Assembly: GCF_006716085.1 (NCBI RefSeq)
Contig: NZ_VFON01000001.1
Span: 3,038,001-3,102,000 of the forward strand
Length of the DNA: 64,000 bases
Direction: 5' to 3'
From: Leucobacter komagatae
Lineage (GTDB): Bacteria > Actinomycetota > Actinomycetes > Actinomycetales > Microbacteriaceae
Shown: one piece after another, positions 63,951 through 64,000 of the stretch
Layout of the letters: every line of letters starts with the position of its first letter
How positions within the stretch are numbered: position 1 is the stretch's first letter
Notes under the pieces: generated by a model
Seen by the model: the letters and a program-made list of their open reading frames with translations, nothing else
Databases searched by the model: none
Told to the model about the DNA's origin: nothing
Made by a program: the position numbers and the translations under genes

Positions 63951-64000
63951 GCGTCGACCGGCGCCCCCTACGGTTCATAAGTTCGGCCTCAAGAATCTCC

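Larger units (their letters stand above)
20487..64000. mobile_element. Integrative conjugative element, left end to window edge
   Basis: The element begins at the 3' end of tRNA-Pro. It carries integrase and excisionase, a coupling protein, an SSB-like protein, a prim-pol, ArdC, ParB-like and VirB4/B6/B8-like plus SCO6880 genes, with surface adhesin and pilus genes. A nested recombinase/arsenic island splits the transfer genes. The right attachment site is not in the window, so the right limit is unknown. The exact left junction is inferred from the tRNA. Confidence 0.85.

Noticed and set aside
63718..63978. Second overlapping minus-strand frame upstream of the tip pilin
   Set aside because: Arg/His/Cys-rich composition without a start context; a shadow of the weak 63714-63950 frame or of non-coding DNA.

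Overview
The window comes from a high-GC actinobacterium, most likely Microbacteriaceae and closest in feel to Leucobacter or Microbacterium. Evidence: strong G/C third-position bias, tyrA-cmk-der gene order, frequent GTG starts and 1-4 base stop/start overlaps, a CmtR-type metal sensor, SCO6880/DUF6112/DUF2637 transfer genes and sortase-anchored surface proteins. The genus is inference.

Chromosomal backbone, 1-20330. A partial Lrp/AsnC-like gene is followed by tyrA-cmk-der, a lipoprotein, DUF817 and another membrane protein. Next come a DUF4190 protein, a tetR/MFS efflux operon with a striking operator, rraA and a YhhN/TMEM86 protein, a NUDIX-PIN/NYN fusion, a surface protein of Leu/Gly heptad repeats, an acyltransferase, arfB and DUF2200. 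A compact acyl-adenylate ligase / ketosynthase / acyl-CoA dehydrogenase trio closes this part.

Integrative conjugative element (ICE), from about 20487 past the right edge. It abuts the 3' end of an intact tRNA-Pro(GGG), which is itself preceded by a truncated 5' copy. The left arm, all on the minus strand, carries integrase, excisionase, DUF4913, an SSB-like protein, a VirD4/TraG coupling protein and a DprA-like protein, then a thioester-domain LAxTG adhesin. The right arm, 56277 down to 43127 and also minus, runs ArdC antirestriction, prim-pol, DUF2637, ParB-like, VirB8-like, a wall hydrolase, two DUF6112 proteins, VirB6-like, SCO6880 and a VirB4-like ATPase. Beyond it are an AraC regulator and a SpaA-type pilus operon (tip protein, major pilin, class C sortase). 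No relaxase is visible, so it probably lies outside the window.

Nested resistance island, about 30757-43086. This 12.3-kb block sits between the two transfer arms and is bounded by a 13-bp direct repeat. It starts with a Tn554-like trio: an active tyrosine recombinase, a small HTH protein and a large zinc-ribbon protein whose recombinase domain has lost catalytic residues. The cargo is arsenic resistance (trxB-trxA-acr3-arsR/arsC fusion-arsC), a Cd/Pb-type operon (cmtR, P1B ATPase, thioredoxin-fold protein), a flavoprotein with a terminal Cys pair, and arsR-arsN. The parts fit one scheme: ArsC reduces arsenate with TrxA/TrxB electrons, Acr3 exports arsenite, ArsN acetylates an organoarsenical, and ArsR/CmtR operators overlap the starts of the genes they control.
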